This document shows, in pieces, positions 61,415 to 64,000 of a DNA stretch of 64,000 nt (the stretch's first letter is position 1; each line of letters opens with the position of its first letter). Under the pieces are notes generated by a model. The model saw only the letters and a list, made by a program, of their open reading frames with translations, was not told where the DNA came from and made no database searches. The stretch spans positions 496,001 through 560,000 of the forward strand of contig JBAJFE010000059.1 of assembly GCA_037903355.1 (NCBI GenBank), in the 5' to 3' direction. Source of the stretch: Trichuris trichiura (Eukaryota > Nematoda > Enoplea > Trichinellida > Trichuridae). The translations under genes and the position numbers were made by a program.

Positions 61415-64000
61415 CTAAGCGCCCATGGCCACAGCTTGGGACAGAAGGATTAGCAGAACGTATAACCATGGAACAAGTGACCAACCACGTCTTCTATCAG
61501 CGGCAGCGGCGGAATAGGACGAAGACCGACCTTTCACGTCCCTGGAGTTGAAAATGGTCATCAGCTCTTTGCTACGCTCAATGGTCGCCAGTACGTCGTA
61601 AGGCTGCAGGTTAGTTCTGTTCATCTCGTAGTTGCGAACGTACGGCGGATAAAGGAGTCGGATGTCGCGTAATGCCAGAACAGAAGACATCTTAAACCGC
61701 TCATCACCGGTAACCAAAAGATCGAAGACGCACGAGTCGAAAAAGAAATCGCTGGCACCAGCTTCGCGGCATGCTGTTTCCGCGTCGGCTCGCTTCATCG
61801 ACGTCTCCTTCAATCCAATGGATTTCAGAAAATATTCCGGGTCTGCAAGCACCTCTTTGTATTCCACTCGCTCGCTGGCCGGGCAGCCGGTCAGGCAGAG
61901 TTGAAGCGAATTGTCCGTACTCTTTTGGGCTACAATCTCTTCGGGTATTTTTACCGAGAAAAGCAAATAACCATTGATGAGACGAACGGTCAGCCGGGTG
62001 CTGATGTAGCGTATGTATATTTCAATGTGCTCGTTGGGTACGAACTCCCTGATCATTACAGCTGGTCGGTGTCCTGCACCGAGTACGCCAGGAGCACTTC
62101 TACTACGACTGTACTGCCCATTGCTGGTAGCTTGGTTAACAAGCTCGACCGCCACGTTGCTACTTTCTTCTTGGCTAGTCTCCATAAGCAGTTCATCGCT
62201 TGTAGTGGTGCCGTCTACGAAGGAGGAAGGTAAGAACTCTCTGGTAGCCTCGTACATCTTTTGCTCAGTACAGCCGGTCAAAGACTTGACAACCACAGTG
62301 ACCTGCAAACAATGGCAACGATTAATTTAAGCAGGCCGTGAAGGACAGCGGCAATTCGTCTTCAAGCAGGCAGCCGTTGGCTGTCCCTGCGGTCGAAAAT
62401 CAAAGAAGCGCAATCATGCTGTTTCGCCACGATGGTCCAACCCTTTTCACCCGAAGCGATACTACTTGCAAAAATGGCCGCTTTTAGAAAGAGCAGACCA
62501 CTTTTGTGGACCGAAGCCAGTATTTACTTGGCGTAAATAGGAAAGGGCAAACACTCTTGCACGCACTGCCGCCCAGCAAAGGCGGGAACAACCGACGGGC
62601 TGGTCGAGTCGTTTTTGAGCTCAACTCGAAAGCCCTAGCTGACATATCCCGACCGCCGTAGCAACTAGTCATAGCATTTCATGTTCCACCAACGTGATGC
62701 TTGACACCTGAACTAAACGTGCCTCACTTACTCGCACGTATCGTTGACACCCGCTTGGCTGAGTACAAAATGGTTTCGAACTTTGACAAGCCGCAAGTAT
62801 AGCTTCATTCGCAGCGCGGGAAGAGACAACAGTAAACCTGACGCGATAGGCCGACTGCTTACTGAAGATCCCCTTTCAAGGGCTTTTGCTAAATATGACG
62901 GGGCGATGTAAATAGAAAACCAGTTCTATATCGATGACAACTAAAGCTAACGATAAGCAGCCAACTGCATCGAACAAACATGTTCAGTTCTTACGCGTTC
63001 GCTGGAATGCCAGATGGGAAATAAAACAAATGAAAAAAAGAAGAAAATTAAAACTAACAACTTGTCAACACAGCGCGTCGTTTGTGCAAAAACGAAACGA
63101 TCTACTATCGCGCCTTCGAAATGTACGTCCAAGAAGAAGTGGAACGCGGCTATTTTGAGCACTTGAACTTCTCAGCACGCGCCCATTGTTGCCTGACCAC
63201 TTCTCGGCGAAGGCGCTGGATCGTCGACTGGTTACGCGACGAAGCAATACAATGGACCAGTTTGATCCCATTTCTAAGGGTCAATGGACGCGTCCCCTCG
63301 AGGCTACGGAAAGCCACTTGGCGTTTAACGCGCAGGGTGCCAACACGTCCACCGGAGAGCACGTCTGCTCGCGCTGTTACAACTCGCGCCTAGCGTTAAA
63401 CGAAGGTCAGTAAAGCCGGCAGTAAGCTAGTTAAACAACGAGAAACAGATGGAAGATATTTTAAAAAACGGTAACGTAAGAAAAAGTGGACTTGATTAGT
63501 TGTGGGATCGTTTTAAGAAAAACCCTCGCAAAGTAGGAGCGGCAGGGAAGAGGTATACGCGCTGGCTGCAAGGGCCATCCGCCTCTACGCTACGGGAGGA
63601 CATTGGCGGGGTTGTTCTCCTGCCTGACAAGATAGAACGCCCCGACGCATACAGTGCGGAACACTCGTTGGAGAAACCGGTCTTCAATGGGACCGTCCCA
63701 CCGGTTGGCCTTCGGAGAAACGGGAGAGCGCGAAATGATGGCATCGAACAGTCCGCCTTAAGCTCCAGCTTCGAGCTGCAAAGAAAAATGCCTACCTTGC
63801 CTATGCAGGACGCGCTTTCGGTGTTTCCAGCCGGCTCGTTGGTAGCTTGAACGGCAAAGTAGGAATTGTCCAAGAGCGGCCAAGCTCCCAGGGTCAGGCA
63901 CGTTTCATGCTGACCGTTCAAAGTGCGAATGTGAGGATCACCGAAGACGGTGCAGAAGCGATAACCGCTGGCACCCTTCTGATGATGATAGGGGTAGAGA
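61415..64000 (-). CDS. drag-1: RGM-family guidance molecule / BMP co-receptor, 5' end outside window
   Basis: Two exons on the minus strand, 63796-64000 (continues beyond the window) and 61415-62302, join in phase across a 1,493-bp intron. The first shows CTVFGDPHIRTLNGQHETC, where RGM proteins cut themselves between Asp and Pro, and GAWPLLDNSYFAVQATN. The second continues with GCTEQKMYEATREFLPSSFV, IEIYIRYIS, LQLCLTGCPASERV, FDSCVFDLLVTGD and a hydrophobic end (WLYVLLILLSQAVAMG) preceded by a Ser-rich stretch, as for a GPI anchor. RGM proteins (RGMa/b, hemojuvelin; DRAG-1 in C. elegans) bind BMP ligands and neogenin/UNC-40 at the cell surface. About 40 extra residues, Ser/Glu/Asn-rich, lie between FVDGTT and the EIYIRYIS strand compared with vertebrate RGMs. 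The signal peptide, RGD region and upstream cysteines must lie outside the window. Confidence 0.94.
62303..63795 (-). other. Intron of the RGM gene
   Basis: 1,493-bp intron with GT at its 5' end (63795-63794) and a TTTGCAG acceptor (62309-62303). Many short frames overlap on both strands (for example around 63065-63393), but none has a domain or splice support. Confidence 0.8.

Noticed and set aside
61662..62330. Several long plus-strand frames
   Set aside because: All are antisense to the RGM C-terminal exon.
1..64000. CRISPR arrays, rRNA genes, prokaryotic operons
   Set aside because: No regularly spaced repeats or rRNA sequence were seen; introns and polyadenylation signals show a eukaryotic nuclear genome.

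Overview
The window is nuclear DNA of a small-genome animal, most likely a nematode. Every gene that can be traced is split by GT-AG introns, most of them 39-62 bp long with a few of 0.2-1.5 kb. The proteins are animal-specific: a five-CUB plus LDLa membrane protein with the layout of nematode LEV-10, a repulsive guidance molecule, a GM2-activator-like lipid carrier and a heme peroxidase. The very short introns, fairly dense genes and moderate AT content suggest a clade I nematode such as a Trichuris relative. That placement is inference from the architecture, not a database result.

Layout. 1.4-3.5 kb: heme peroxidase (+) whose first exons were not found. 5.0-6.1 kb: broken Ty3/gypsy integrase relic (-). 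7.37-8.05 kb: large fold-back repeat whose arms carry a hammerhead-ribozyme-like core. 8.4-8.7 kb: two-exon gene (+) for a 93-residue secreted protein. 11.7-11.9 kb: second fold-back with a related core. 12.2-15.6 kb: complete UBA5, the UFM1-activating enzyme (-). 19.7-20.4 kb: GM2-activator-like ML protein (+). 21.2-28.6 kb: complete 24-exon P-glycoprotein-type ABC transporter of 1,326 residues (-), convergent with the ML gene. 34.0 kb: possible 60-residue single-pass membrane protein (+). 36.1-39.2 kb: LEV-10-like receptor-clustering protein (+). 39.2-51.8 kb: long gene-poor stretch with a young 220-bp MITE and simple repeats. 51.8-53.4 kb: NDUFAF1 (+). 54.2-54.8 kb: HYLS1 (+). 54.95-56.05 kb: HSPBAP1-type JmjC oxygenase (+), starting 140 bp after HYLS1 ends. 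61.4 kb to the window end: RGM-family guidance/BMP co-receptor (-), whose 5' part lies outside.

The genes do not form one pathway. They are ordinary animal genes: ufmylation (UBA5), complex I assembly (NDUFAF1), centriole and cilium biology (HYLS1), glycolipid handling (ML protein), efflux (ABC transporter), synaptic receptor clustering (LEV-10-like) and guidance/BMP signalling (RGM). HYLS1 and HSPBAP1 are the only pair whose spacing suggests shared transcription. The least ordinary DNA is the set of fold-back elements, two of which share the ribozyme-like core.

Most of the gene models were built by eye. Exon joins were accepted when reading phase was kept across every splice and the joined protein followed the known family.
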